From Actinomyces viscosus (GTDB taxonomy: Bacteria; Actinomycetota; Actinomycetes; Actinomycetales; Actinomycetaceae), in the NCBI RefSeq assembly GCF_900637975.1, contig NZ_LR134477.1:3224001-3288000 (forward strand): a DNA stretch of 64,000 nt, read 5' to 3'. A program made the position numbers and the translations under genes. The notes below the pieces were generated by a model. The model was given only the letters and a program-made list of their open reading frames with translations, searched no databases and was not told the origin of the DNA. The first letter of the stretch is position 1; each line of letters starts with the position of its first letter. Shown piece after piece: positions 9,745 through 18,551 of this stretch.

Positions 9745-10869
9745 ATGCGTGCTGTGACTACCCACCACCGACGATCCCAGCCGGCTGCACGCGCCCGCGG
9801 AGCCTCCCGTGACTCCCGCGATCACTCCAACGGCGCGGCCATCCCGACGGCGCCTACGGACCTCCGCGGCGCAACGGACTGGGCCAGTGTCATCGGCGCG
9901 GGCGACCCACGTGGCGCGGGCGGCTCCGCGAGGTCGACCGGTGCGGCAGTGTCTCCGTCTCCGCGCCCGGCCCGCTCAGCCCGCTCGGCGCGCTCAGCCG
10001 ACTCGATGAGCACCCTCGACCTCGCCGAGGACCTCGGCTACGCCACCCGCCGGGCCTCCAACCGCCCCAAGGAACCGGGGCTGGTGGACCCGGCCTGGAC
10101 CCGGCTCGCCTTCGCGGGCCTGGTGCCGCTGCTGTTGGCGGTCGGCTCGGTGCTGCCCGGCTGGGTGAGGCTCGCCCTCGTGGCCGTCCTGGTACCGGCC
10201 GCAGCCCAGGGGTGGCCCGCGCTCGTGCGCGCTCGGCACGACCTGGGCTCCACGATCGTCATGACGATCAGCGGGCTGGCGGCCGCGACCAGCGTCTACC
10301 TCCTCGACGACATGGGGGTCGCCGGCCTGGTCATGGCCTTCTCGATCCTGGGGGCCTTCGTCGGCCAGATGCTGCGGCGCGACGGCCGGCACAACCTGGT
10401 CGAGGACCTGTCCTCAACGGTCGCGGGCTGCCTCGTGGTGGTCTCCGGCTCGGCCTGGTGCGCCCTGGAGCCGGGGCTGGCCGACCCCGCCGTCGTCGTG
10501 CCCACCTGCCTGGCCCTGTTCGTCGGAGCGGTCCTGACCGTCCTCAACGTGCGCGCCCGCATACTGGAGGTGCTCACCGTCACGGTCCCGGCGCTGCTCG
10601 CCGGCGGCGCCGGCTACCTGCTGGCCGCGGCCGGCTTCTTCGGCCTGTCCCACATCAGCACGACGGCGGCTCTGCAAAGCGCCGTGGCCTGTGTGTTCGT
10701 CGGCTTCGTGGCCGGGGTCCTCATGGCGGCCGGCAACCGCGTCCTGTGGACCCACCGGTGGGTGCCCGGGGGACGGGCGGCGGTGGCCTCCGCGCTCGTG
10801 CCGATCCTGTCGGTCGGCGTGCCGGTCTACGCCATCGCCCGGCTTATGGGCGGCTTCCTCGCCGGCTGA
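9745..10869 (+). CDS. Multi-pass membrane protein, unknown function
   Basis: 374 residues. The first ~85 are Arg/Ser/Ala-rich and probably disordered; the remainder holds about seven or eight hydrophobic segments, starting near LAFAGLVPLLLAVGSVLPGW. The start is uncertain: no good ribosome site precedes 9745, and an in-frame ATG at 10006 would give a protein beginning MSTLDLAEDLG just ahead of the membrane part. I recognise no catalytic motif or transporter signature. It diverges from the GlnR-like gene. Confidence 0.65.
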   Translation: MRAVTTHHRRSQPAARARGASRDSRDHSNGAAIPTAPTDLRGATDWASVIGAGDPRGAGGSARSTGAAVSPSPRPARSARSARSADSMSTLDLAEDLGYATRRASNRPKEPGLVDPAWTRLAFAGLVPLLLAVGSVLPGWVRLALVAVLVPAAAQGWPALVRARHDLGSTIVMTISGLAAATSVYLLDDMGVAGLVMAFSILGAFVGQMLRRDGRHNLVEDLSSTVAGCLVVVSGSAWCALEPGLADPAVVVPTCLALFVGAVLTVLNVRARILEVLTVTVPALLAGGAGYLLAAAGFFGLSHISTTAALQSAVACVFVGFVAGVLMAAGNRVLWTHRWVPGGRAAVASALVPILSVGVPVYAIARLMGGFLAG

Positions 10870-10972
10870 CGGCGACCTCCCGGTGCGCGCGGACGCGCGA
10901 CCTGATCGGGCAGCCTGGTCGGTCGGCGGTGCGCGTGTGTCCCGGGCCGGGCCGACGTCGTAGGCTGCGGGT

Positions 10973-11758
10973 ATGGCATTCACGCTTCCTGACGACCTGG
11001 CCCCCGAGCTCTACCCGTTGGCCTGGCTGGTCGGCACTTGGCGCGGCTACGGCATCCTCACCTACGGCGAGACCGTGCCCGAGCAGGCCGTCTACCAGGA
11101 GATCACCTTCGATCACGACGGCGGCCCCTACCTGCGCCAGACCACCACGATCTGGACGGTCGACGCCACCCGCTCCAAGAACCTCGACTTCGAGATGCCC
11201 GGCCTTCAGGGCGCCTCCCTGCTGGCTCCCGCCCAGATCTGGTCCACCGAGACCGCCTACTGGCGGCCCGTCGGCCAGGAGCAGCCCGACGGCGCCTCCA
11301 CTGCCGAGACCGCTGACGCCACTGGTGAGGCCGATGCCGCCGGTGAGGCCGGCGAGACACCCTCCGAGAACGCCGGCGCTCCCCTCATCCCCGTCACCCA
11401 GCTCGAGCTCGTTTCAGCCGACCCCGCCGGCCACGTCGCCGTCTGGGAGGGCTGGATCCAGGGGCCGCGCGCCCAGGTCGGCACCCAGGCCGTGGGCCGG
11501 GTTCGCACCGCCGTCGCCGTGGAGGAGATGACCCGCATGTTCGGGCTCGTAGGCGGCGACCTCATGTGGACCCAGGACATGGCGGCCTTCGGTAAGACCG
11601 AGGTGACCACCTACGCCTCCGGGAGGCTCGGCCGCGTCGACGACTTAGGCGACCCTGCCGCCCAGCCCGGATCGGCTCTCGACCCGGTCGAGCCCGCGGA
11701 GTCCTCCGAGCCCGCCTCCGGTTCCGCAGCCTCCGACGACGCCGAGCCCACCGCCTGA
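10973..11758 (+). CDS. Nitrobindin-like (FABP family) protein
   Basis: 261 residues. The N-terminal region has the family signature GTWRGYG (GxWxGxG) in a predicted lipocalin-like beta barrel, preceded by LAPELYPLAWLV. Actinobacterial homologues bind heme. A roughly 30-residue acidic insert (rich in Ala, Glu, Asp, Thr; about residues 100-130) lengthens it beyond the usual ~165-200. Near the C-terminus, where homologues carry a proximal heme-ligand His, this reads KTEVTTYASGRLG with no His, so heme binding is doubtful. The stop overlaps the next ATG by one base. Confidence 0.8.
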   Translation: MAFTLPDDLAPELYPLAWLVGTWRGYGILTYGETVPEQAVYQEITFDHDGGPYLRQTTTIWTVDATRSKNLDFEMPGLQGASLLAPAQIWSTETAYWRPVGQEQPDGASTAETADATGEADAAGEAGETPSENAGAPLIPVTQLELVSADPAGHVAVWEGWIQGPRAQVGTQAVGRVRTAVAVEEMTRMFGLVGGDLMWTQDMAAFGKTEVTTYASGRLGRVDDLGDPAAQPGSALDPVEPAESSEPASGSAASDDAEPTA

Positions 11759-13035
11759 TGCTCCCCTCCCCGCTGCTGAACCGCCCCGGCGCCGTCGCCT
11801 CCGCTCCGGGCGACCCCGACGAGGCCGTCCCCGCCCACCTCGGTGACCCCGGCCGCGAGCAGGCCGCCCTGGCAGAGGGGCGAGCCGCCTGCGCCCTGGC
11901 GCGCGACGTCGTCGCCGTGACCGGGCCGGACCGACTGAGCTGGCTGACCACCCTGTCCAGCCAGGTCCTCACCGCTCTGGAACCGGGTGACGGCGGCGCG
12001 GAGACGCTGCTCCTCGACGCCCAGGGCCACATCACCCACGCGCTCGCGGCCATCGACGACGGCCGCACGCTCTGGCTCGTCACCGAGGCCGGCAGCGGCG
12101 AGGACCTGGCGGCCTTCCTGGACTCCATGCGCTTCATGCTGCGCGTCGAGGCCGCCCAACGGGCCGACGTCACCGCACTGGGCGCCCTGGGGGAGGGGCT
12201 CGACGCCCTGGCTCAGGCGGCGCGCGACACCGAGCCGCCGGCGGCGGGGGCTCAGGCCGACGCCGGCGACGCCGTCGAGGCCAATGACGCCACTGATGAC
12301 GCCGCTGAGGCAGCCGGCGCCGAGGCGCAGGGCTCGCTCATCGGCCTGTGGCGCGACCCGTGGCCGGGCGTCGTCGACGGCGGCACGAGCTACGACGTCG
12401 GACTGGAACGGCCGCATCCCGGTGAGGGCTACCAGGCTGGTTTCGTCCTGGTCCCCACCAGTGGCGTGGGCGCCGTGGCGAGAACGTTCCTCGCTGCCGG
12501 GACGAACCGGCGCCTGGCCGGGGCCCTGGCCTGGGAGGCGCTGCGCATCGAGGCGGGCCGCCCCCGCCGGGCCCGCGAGGCCGACGCCCGCGCCATCCCC
12601 CACGAGCTGGACTGGCTGCGCACGGCCGTGCACCTGACGAAGGGCTGCTACCCGGGCCAGGAGACGATCGCGCGCACCCTCAACCTGGGCCGCCCGCCGC
12701 GCCGCCTCACGGTGCTTCAGCTCGATGGCCTGGGCGGTGACCTGCCGCGGCCGGGGGCGGTCGTGCGCATGGGGGAGCGGGCCGTGGGCGCCGTGACCTC
12801 CGTGGCCCGACACCACGAGCTCGGCCCCATCGCTCTGGCCCTGCTGCGCCGCGCCGTGCCCGCGGGCGAGCAGCTGACGGTGGAGGTCGCCGAGGTCGAC
12901 GAGGCCACCGGTGAGGAGATCGTCGTCGGACGGGTCGACGCCGCGCAGGAACCGCTGGTCTCGCCCGAGGGGCGCGCCCAGGCCAGCCCCTCCGAGCGCC
13001 CCGGGGCGGAGCTGCGTAAGGGCCTGAGGCTCTGA
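11758..13035 (+). CDS. ygfZ: Folate-binding YgfZ/GcvT-type protein
   Basis: 425 residues. The diagnostic motif KGCYPGQE is at about residue 300, preceded by the GcvT-like segment LAWEALRIEAGRPR. YgfZ proteins use tetrahydrofolate to help assemble or repair Fe-S enzymes. An acidic low-complexity insert occupies about residues 160-195. It starts inside the stop of the nitrobindin-like gene (TGATG), so the two are probably translated together, an arrangement familiar in actinobacteria. Confidence 0.9.
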   Translation: MLPSPLLNRPGAVASAPGDPDEAVPAHLGDPGREQAALAEGRAACALARDVVAVTGPDRLSWLTTLSSQVLTALEPGDGGAETLLLDAQGHITHALAAIDDGRTLWLVTEAGSGEDLAAFLDSMRFMLRVEAAQRADVTALGALGEGLDALAQAARDTEPPAAGAQADAGDAVEANDATDDAAEAAGAEAQGSLIGLWRDPWPGVVDGGTSYDVGLERPHPGEGYQAGFVLVPTSGVGAVARTFLAAGTNRRLAGALAWEALRIEAGRPRRAREADARAIPHELDWLRTAVHLTKGCYPGQETIARTLNLGRPPRRLTVLQLDGLGGDLPRPGAVVRMGERAVGAVTSVARHHELGPIALALLRRAVPAGEQLTVEVAEVDEATGEEIVVGRVDAAQEPLVSPEGRAQASPSERPGAELRKGLRL

Positions 13036-13225
13036 CCGGCCCGCTGTCCCGCGGCCGGCTCCGGATCCCGGGACCGGTCCGGTCCTCACGGGGAGACGAT
13101 CCGGGACGCGTCCGACCTGAGGCGGCCGGGAACCGCCGTCGGCCGGTGCGTGAGGCGTCAACTGTTCTCGCTGGGCGTGGCCGCATCACTGGGATCGTGG
13201 GTCACCGACCGGTAGCCTTGGGGGC

Positions 13226-13627
13226 GTGAGCGTCCTATACACCGTTGCAGTTCTTCTCTCCGAGGCGGTCAGGTGGACCTGGTACGGAGTCCAGGTGATC
13301 GCCGTCGTCATGGGGGTCTGGGCGTTTGTCGACTCGCTGTTGCGCCCGGCGGAGTACTACGTCGCAGCCGGTAAGAGCACCAAGCGGTTCTGGAACGTGG
13401 TGAACGCCGTCGGAACGGTGGTTGTCGGTGTTCTTGGGGCCGCCTCGATGCTTGGTCTGCTGGGTGTGGTGGCCAGCGCAATCTACCTGGTCGATGTGCG
13501 CCCGGCCCTGCAGGCGCTGGCGCCGGTGCGGGTGCGCTCCTCGATCCGGATCCCGGGGCGCGCTTCGCAGCGCCGGCCTGGGCGTGGCGCCGGCCGGGGC
13601 CCGCGCGACTGGAGCCCTGGTCGCTGA
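13226..13627 (+). CDS. DUF2516 family membrane protein
   Basis: 133 residues, GTG start. Two or three hydrophobic segments ([49 protein letters not shown]) and the family hallmarks [24 protein letters not shown] and YLVDVRPAL. The C-terminal ~35 residues are basic and disordered. Function unknown. Its stop overlaps the ATG of dtd (TGATG), so they are coupled. Confidence 0.85.
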   Translation: MSVLYTVAVLLSEAVRWTWYGVQVIAVVMGVWAFVDSLLRPAEYYVAAGKSTKRFWNVVNAVGTVVVGVLGAASMLGLLGVVASAIYLVDVRPALQALAPVRVRSSIRIPGRASQRRPGRGAGRGPRDWSPGR

Positions 13628-14055
13628 TGCGCGCGGTCATTCAGAGGGTTAGTCGGGCCGCCGTCCGGGTTGACGGCCAGGTGGTCGGGGAGATCACCCG
13701 GCCCGGCCTCATGGTCCTGGTGGGGGCCACCCACGATGACGGCCCGAAGCAGGTCGCCACGGTGGCCCGCAAGATCGCGGACCTGCGGCTCATGGAGGAT
13801 GAGATGTCGGTGTCCGACGCCGGTGCGCCGGTGCTCGTCGTCTCCCAGTTCACCCTGTACGCCGACACGCGCAAGGGCCGGCGGCCCACCTGGAACAAGG
13901 CGGCGCCCGGCGAGGTGGCCGAGCCCCTGGTGGAGGCCGTGGCCGAGGACCTGCGCGGGCGCGGTCTGGAGGTGGCCACCGGAAGGTTCGGCGCCCACAT
14001 GCTCATTGACATGGAGGCCGACGGTCCGGTGACGATCCTGGTCGAAGCGGAGTAG
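13627..14055 (+). CDS. dtd: D-aminoacyl-tRNA deacylase
   Basis: 142 residues, normal DTD length. It removes D-amino acids (and glycine mischarged on tRNA-Ala) from tRNA. Family motifs: [13 protein letters not shown] at the N-terminus, [22 protein letters not shown] and the Gly-cisPro segment DGPVT near the C-terminus. A near-copy of its last 40 bases lies 30 bases downstream. Confidence 0.95.
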   Translation: MRAVIQRVSRAAVRVDGQVVGEITRPGLMVLVGATHDDGPKQVATVARKIADLRLMEDEMSVSDAGAPVLVVSQFTLYADTRKGRRPTWNKAAPGEVAEPLVEAVAEDLRGRGLEVATGRFGAHMLIDMEADGPVTILVEAE

Positions 14056-14084
14056 GCCTGAGGAGGCCGACGATGCGACGCTGT

Positions 14085-14124
14085 GGCCGACGGTCCGGTG
14101 ACGATCCTGGTCGAGGCCGAGTAG
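14085..14124 (+). repeat. Duplicate of the last 40 bases of dtd
   Basis: Bases 14085-14124 match 14016-14055 (the dtd tail including its TAG) at 38 of 40 positions. Likely a local slippage duplication or a relic of an earlier dtd end; it keeps the GPVTILVE coding pattern. Confidence 0.85.
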
Positions 14125-14140
14125 ACCCAGGGCCGTTGAG

Positions 14141-14629
14141 ATGACGGGACGGTCGCGGGCGATCGTCATCGCCATGATGCTGTGGTGGGCCTTCTTCGGC
14201 TGCGTCAGCGTGTCCTGGGCGTTGGGCTCCCCGTGGCTGGTTGACACGGCGCTTCAGGGCGGGGGCCTCCGGCTCGCCCAGGAGCGACCCACCTGGTTCG
14301 TCGTCGTTGTGCTCGTCTCCGGGCTGGTGAAGCTGGGGTTCGTCGTCTACGGATTCGCCCTCTTGCGCCTGGACGTCATCAGGGTGCCGCGTTGGATGCG
14401 CCTGGCCTTCGGCTGGGTCTCGGGGGTCCTGCTCATGGCCTATGGCCTGGTCGGCTCGGCGGGCTTGGTCCTGCGGCTCCTGGCCGGCCAGTCGCTCTCG
14501 CGCTACGGCTGGTGGCGGCTGCTCCTGTGGATGCCGCACTTCTGGGTGGGCGGCATCCTGGTTCTGTCTGCGACGGTGGCCTACCTGCGCTGGAGCCGGC
14601 CCGGCGCCGTCGAGGTACAGGAGATCTGA
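14141..14629 (+). CDS. DUF3995-like membrane protein
   Basis: 162 residues with four hydrophobic segments (around AIVIAMMLWWAFFGCVSVSWAL, WFVVVVLVSGLVKLGFVVYG, LAFGWVSGVLLMAYGLVG and MPHFWVGGILVLSATVAYL). The spacing and the SWALGSPWLV start resemble DUF3995 proteins, whose role is unknown. A family-B palindromic element follows. Confidence 0.7.
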   Translation: MTGRSRAIVIAMMLWWAFFGCVSVSWALGSPWLVDTALQGGGLRLAQERPTWFVVVVLVSGLVKLGFVVYGFALLRLDVIRVPRWMRLAFGWVSGVLLMAYGLVGSAGLVLRLLAGQSLSRYGWWRLLLWMPHFWVGGILVLSATVAYLRWSRPGAVEVQEI

Positions 14630-14642
14630 AGTCCGGCGCTGC

Positions 14643-14710
14643 GCGGACGCACCTTAGGTCTCCAGGACGGAGGGTGTGCCTGCAGTCCGCGAGCCTTACG
14701 GTGCGTCCGC
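14643..14710. repeat. Family-B 68-bp palindromic element, copy 1
   Basis: Ends are the inverted repeat GCGGACGCACC / GGTGCGTCCGC. Other copies are at 41895, 48470, 58118 (shortened) and 58735. Confidence 0.85.
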
Positions 14711-14820
14711 GAGAGCACTGCCGGGGCCGGTGGCGACCGGTGGGCGGTCGCCGGAGCCAAGGGAGAGGGCCGGGTATGCGCCCCCGACTGCGCTTCCCGG
14801 CCCTCACTTGAGTGTCACCC

Positions 14821-14864
14821 GGGCGGTGGTCGCCGCTCAACGGGGAGTGTTCCCCAAACCGCCC
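14821..14864 (-). terminator. Hairpin downstream of the threonine-dehydratase-like gene
   Basis: Outer stem GGGCGGT/ACCGCCC (14821-14827 with 14858-14864) encloses an inner GGGGA/TCCCC stem. It lies about 20 bases beyond the stop of the leftward gene at 14883. Confidence 0.5.
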
Positions 14865-14882
14865 GTTAGGTTGCGGCCTGCC

Positions 14883-15902
14883 TCAGCAGGTGAGGGCCAT
14901 GTCGGTGGCGGAGCCGGCGATGGCGGCGAGCTCGTCGTCGTCGGCGTTGCCTCCGGTGCACACGACGGCGCAGGGGCCGCGGCGGGCGGGGTCGGCCATG
15001 AGTCCGGCCAGGCTGGCGGCGCCGGCGCCCTCGGCCAGGGTGTGGGCGTGGGTGGACATGAGGCCGACGGCGCGCTGGATGTCGTCGTCGTCGACCAGGA
15101 TGAAGTCGTTGAGGCCGCGGCCCAGCACCGACTGGGTGAGGGTGAAGCTCGCCCCGACGGCCAGTCCCGCCACGCGCGTGCGGCTGTGGATGGTGGCGGG
15201 CCTCCCGGACTTCCAGGCGCGGTGCGCGGCCGGGGCGGCGCTGGACTGGACGCCGATGACCCAGCACCCGGGCGCCAGGACGTCGCGCACGAGGCAGGCG
15301 CCGGCGGCCCCGGAGCCCGATCCGACCGGGGCGTAGACGGCCCGCAGGTCGCGGTGTCGGCGGAAGAGCTCGAGGTAGACGGTGGCGTGCCCGAGGACGA
15401 TCGCCGGCTCGTCGCCGGGGGAGACCATGCGCAGCCCCTCGGCCACGGACAGGGCCTCGGCGTGGGCGAGCGAGTCGCACATGGTGTCGCCCTCGATGAC
15501 GACCCGGGCGCCCAGGGCGCGCACCGCGGCGACCTTGCGGGCCGGGGCGCCGGCCGGCACGACGACGGTGACGGGCACGTCGCTGCGCGCACCGGCCCAG
15601 GCCAGGGACTGGGCGTGGTTGCCGGTGGAGGCGGTCACGACGCCGCGGCGCCGCTCCTCGGGGCTGAGCGCCGCCATGAGCGCCACCCCGCCGCGGACCT
15701 TGAAGGCGCCGGTGGGCTGGACGTTCTCGTGCTTGACCACGACATCGACCCCGGCCTCGGCGTTGAGCAGCGGGTAGGACCAGGCGGGGGTCTCGGGAAG
15801 GACGCGCGAGACGGCCTCGTAGGTGCGCAGGACGGCGTCGAAGTCGAGGCCGGTCCCGGGGCTGAAAGAGGGGGTGGGGGTCAGGGTGTCGGTTGCGGTC
15901 AT
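14883..15902 (-). CDS. PLP-dependent threonine/serine dehydratase-like enzyme
   Basis: 339 residues of the tryptophan-synthase-beta fold. The PLP lysine is in PTGAFKVRGG (about residue 67), followed by the substrate loop TASTGNHAQSLAWAG; a Gly-rich phosphate-binding segment (GSGSGAAGACLV) and a C-terminal CTGGNADDDEL are present. Threonine ammonia-lyase is the most likely reaction. I see no ACT regulatory domain, so it resembles the catabolic/short type. It is divergent from a LysR regulator, which probably controls it. Confidence 0.85.
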   Translation of the reverse strand: MTATDTLTPTPSFSPGTGLDFDAVLRTYEAVSRVLPETPAWSYPLLNAEAGVDVVVKHENVQPTGAFKVRGGVALMAALSPEERRRGVVTASTGNHAQSLAWAGARSDVPVTVVVPAGAPARKVAAVRALGARVVIEGDTMCDSLAHAEALSVAEGLRMVSPGDEPAIVLGHATVYLELFRRHRDLRAVYAPVGSGSGAAGACLVRDVLAPGCWVIGVQSSAAPAAHRAWKSGRPATIHSRTRVAGLAVGASFTLTQSVLGRGLNDFILVDDDDIQRAVGLMSTHAHTLAEGAGAASLAGLMADPARRGPCAVVCTGGNADDDELAAIAGSATDMALTC

Positions 15903-15922
15903 GACTCCATGATGATGAAGAC

Positions 15923-15937
15923 TGGACTATCGGTCCA
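15923..15937. promoter_or_regulatory. Dyad in the dehydratase/lysR divergent promoter region
   Basis: TGGAC-TATCG-GTCCA, a 15-base dyad of the size and AT-centred form used by LysR-type regulators, lies in the 82-base space between the divergent genes. Assignment as an operator is inference. Confidence 0.45.
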
Positions 15938-15984
15938 ATGAATGTTTTGACGAGTACCCATCGATATAAGACATACTTGGTGGC

Positions 15985-16902
15985 GTGATCGATGTTCAGC
16001 AGCTGCGGGCCCTCGTGGAGCTCTCCCGGCTCGGCACCGTCTCGGCCGCTGCCGATTCCCTGGGCTTCAGCCAGTCCACCGTTTCCCACCAGCTCGCCGC
16101 CCTGTCCCGTGCGACCGGCGCGGTCCTGCTGACGCGGGCGGGGCGCGGGGTGCGGCTCACCGAGGAGGGGAGGGCGCTGGCGGCCCGTGGGCAGGAGGTC
16201 CTCGACCTGCTGGATCGCGCTGAGAGGGAGACGGTCTCCATGGCGCACGCGGAGGCGGGGCGGGTGCGGCTGGCGGCCTTCCCCTCGGCGGTGGCCTCGC
16301 TGGTTCCCGGGGTGCTCGACGCCGTCGGCCGGCAGTACCCGGGACTGGAGGTCGAGCTGGTCGACGCCGAGCCGCCCGAGGCCCTCGACGCGCTGCGGCG
16401 CGGTCGGGTGGACGCGGCCCTGTCCTTCTCCTACACCGACGACGACGCCGGCGAGGGCCTTCAGTCGGCGCACCTGCTCGACGACGTCCTCTACCTGGTC
16501 AGCCACCCCGGCGGCATCACGCGCATCGCCGACGGCGCCCAGTGCCGGTGGGTCACCGGCTGCGCGCGCTGCCACGAGGAGCTCATCGCCGTGGGGCGGG
16601 CCAACGACTTCACGCCCGAGACCGCCTACGCCTCCGACGACTACGTGGCCGTGCAGGCGCTCGTGGCCGCGGGGGTGGGGGCGGCGCTGCTGCCCGGCAT
16701 GGCGTTGAGCGCCTACCGGCACGAGGGGGTTCAGGTGCGGCCGTTGGCCCAGGAGCACCGGCGGGTCGAGGTGGTCACCCGCGCGGAGAGCCCTCGGCCG
16801 CTGGCCATCGACGTCCTGGTGGAGGCCTGCCGGACGGCGGCTCGCAGCACGAGCCTTCGCCGGCCCGCGGTGCGTGGTGGAGCGAATTCCGCTGGCCGAT
16901 GA
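15985..16902 (+). CDS. LysR family transcriptional regulator
   Basis: 305 residues, GTG start. Residues 1-60 form the winged helix-turn-helix (QQLRALVELSRLGTVSAAADSLGFSQSTVSHQLAAL), followed by the linker helix and a periplasmic-binding-like effector domain (GRVRLAAFPSAVASLVPGVLDAV onward). Divergent from the dehydratase-like gene, its probable target. An IS630 element begins 47 bases after the stop. Confidence 0.92.
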   Translation: MIDVQQLRALVELSRLGTVSAAADSLGFSQSTVSHQLAALSRATGAVLLTRAGRGVRLTEEGRALAARGQEVLDLLDRAERETVSMAHAEAGRVRLAAFPSAVASLVPGVLDAVGRQYPGLEVELVDAEPPEALDALRRGRVDAALSFSYTDDDAGEGLQSAHLLDDVLYLVSHPGGITRIADGAQCRWVTGCARCHEELIAVGRANDFTPETAYASDDYVAVQALVAAGVGAALLPGMALSAYRHEGVQVRPLAQEHRRVEVVTRAESPRPLAIDVLVEACRTAARSTSLRRPAVRGGANSAGR

Positions 16903-16948
16903 GTGCCTGACCGGCGACTTGTCGGCCGGCGGCTCTAAATTCTTGGTA

Positions 16949-18099
16949 TGGCGGTCTTTAATCAAGCTTTTCTTGGGTTGGTGTGATGGGTAGGTGCTCG
17001 AAGTCGTAGTCGAAGGTGCGGCTGGTGATGTAGCTGGTGAATGCGGTGTAGGTTTCCTCGGGGTTGTCTCGTTGTATGTTTGAGATGTTCTTCTTGGCGG
17101 TGTTCCAGACGTGCTCTATTGGGTTGTGGTCGGGCGCGTAAGGAGGTAGGTAGATCGGCCTGACGCGCTCCAGGGCCTGGCCGGGCTCATACAGGTCAGT
17201 GACCGCCTTGGCGTGGTGGAAGCCGGCGTTGTCAAGAACAACAGCGATCTTGTCGTTTGCCGTCTCGCGTACCAGACGGGCCAGGGCCAGGGTGACCTGC
17301 TCGGCGTTCTGGTTGCCCTCGATGGGGTAGACGCGCACCTGCTTGCTGGTCAGGCTCAGGGCGCCGAAGAAAGACTGGGCCGAGCGTTCTCGGTCGACAT
17401 AGATCTTGGTCCGACGGCCGGTGGGCAGCCACATACGCCGGGTGACGGCCTCGTGCTCGACGCGCACCTCGTCGACGGTGTAGACCTCCCAGCCCCGGGC
17501 CAGCAGGTCGGCGACCTCCTGACGGACCTGGTCCATTCGCTCGGTGACGGCGGCCTCGTCGCGGCGCTTGTCGAAGGGGTCGGGCAGCTTGAAGCTCATC
17601 CCCACGAAGCGCAGGAGCAGCTGGTAGGAGGAGTCTGAGGCGTACTCCACGCCGAACTTGATCCGCACCACGTCACGCAGGGCCGGTACGTCCCAGAAGT
17701 CCGCCCTGATCCCGCTCTGGGCCGGTGGCCTACTCAGGATCCGCTTGAGCTGCTCCTTGTGGGCGCGGGTGAGCTTGGCGGCGTTCTCGTTGCCGGCGTG
17801 CCCAGTGACAACCGAGTGCAACCTGGAGCACCGCCAGCGGCGCAGCCAGTTGCTCACCGTCCTGCGGCTGCGGCCGACCATCTCAGCGATAACACCCGTG
17901 CCGACACCACGAGAGGCATACAAAATGGCCTCAGCCTTTAAACGCACCAGGACGAACGAGTCACCGCGTTTCTTCCACGCCAGAAGAACATCCCGCTCCT
18001 CCGCAGTCACATCAACAACCACACACACATTCTATATCGATACCCCCAAAACCACCCGACAACACAACCCCAGAAGGAAACTTTGTTTAATGCCGGCCA
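16949..18099 (-). mobile_element. IS630-family insertion sequence, copy 1 (1151 bp)
   Basis: Flanked by TA at 16947-16948 and 18100-18101, the IS630/Tc1 target duplication. The ends TGGCGGTCTTTAATCAA and (reverse complement) TGGCCGGCATTAAACAA are related imperfect inverted repeats. One transposase gene fills it. It is inverted relative to, and the same length as, copy 2. Confidence 0.93.
16958..18028 (-). CDS. IS630 family transposase (copy 1)
   Basis: 356 residues. The N-terminal region carries helix-turn-helix segments (GVGTGVIAEMVGRSRRTVSNWL); the C-terminal DDE domain shows VYTVDEVRVE (first Asp), VVLDNAGFHHA (second Asp) and PPYAPDHNPIEHVWN (Glu), the IS630 signature. It catalyses cut-and-paste movement into TA. 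The start codon is a GTG. Its protein is identical to that of copy 2, so both moved recently. Confidence 0.94.
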   Translation of the reverse strand: MCVVVDVTAEERDVLLAWKKRGDSFVLVRLKAEAILYASRGVGTGVIAEMVGRSRRTVSNWLRRWRCSRLHSVVTGHAGNENAAKLTRAHKEQLKRILSRPPAQSGIRADFWDVPALRDVVRIKFGVEYASDSSYQLLLRFVGMSFKLPDPFDKRRDEAAVTERMDQVRQEVADLLARGWEVYTVDEVRVEHEAVTRRMWLPTGRRTKIYVDRERSAQSFFGALSLTSKQVRVYPIEGNQNAEQVTLALARLVRETANDKIAVVLDNAGFHHAKAVTDLYEPGQALERVRPIYLPPYAPDHNPIEHVWNTAKKNISNIQRDNPEETYTAFTSYITSRTFDYDFEHLPITPTQEKLD

Positions 18100-18257
18100 T
18101 AGATGTAGGCGTGTATTGCTGCATAGTGCTCCCATCTGGCTTTCTAGGTTAGGGACTCCCTTCTGATGATCGGCTGTGTTAATGTGTAAGGATGCCCTCT
18201 TTTTGGTAGAGGCTTCAGTTTTATTGAAATTAGAAAACTGCACTACGTGGGGGGTGG

Positions 18258-18288
18258 TTGACAGCATCTGAGAATATACGTGTATGCT
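18258..18288 (+). promoter_or_regulatory. Candidate promoter of the interrupted zinc-ribbon gene
   Basis: TTGACA at 18258 and TATGCT at 18283, spaced 19 bases. The ATG at 18295 would lie at the expected transcription start, and no Shine-Dalgarno is visible, so a leaderless message is possible. Confidence 0.4.
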
Positions 18289-18294
18289 CGTAGT

Positions 18295-18549
18295 ATGAAC
18301 AGAGAATGTACCGCTCCAGTTCGAGGGCATCGTTCGCCGGATGCCAAAGAAAGATGCCCCAAGTGCGGGACTGGCGTGTCAGCCTCTCAGGGGCTATATG
18401 CAGGAGTCACTCCCCGAGGCCGTTCAAGTTCTCGAGGCTTGCGGTCCAATGGAAGTCCAAAGAGCGGGGGGTTTCCAAAAAAACTTGCGGATAAGGTTGA
18501 ACTTCTCCCTTGTTGTGATTTGATAAGGGTTGTAAACTTAATAGAAGTT
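18295..18549 (+). pseudogene. 5' part of a zinc-ribbon gene interrupted by IS630 copy 2
   Basis: Encodes 85 residues beginning MNRECTAPVRGHRSPDAKER and then CPKCGTG. The Cys...GHR...CPxCG arrangement looks like a zinc ribbon; I recall similar N-termini in actinobacterial proteins but cannot name the family. The frame runs straight into the IS at 18550 (TA target). Rejoining 18549 to 19907 after removing the IS and the adjoining 204-bp repeat keeps the frame and gives 208 residues. Base composition is much lower in GC than the flanking chromosome, suggesting horizontal acquisition. Confidence 0.65.
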
Positions 18550-18551
18550 TA

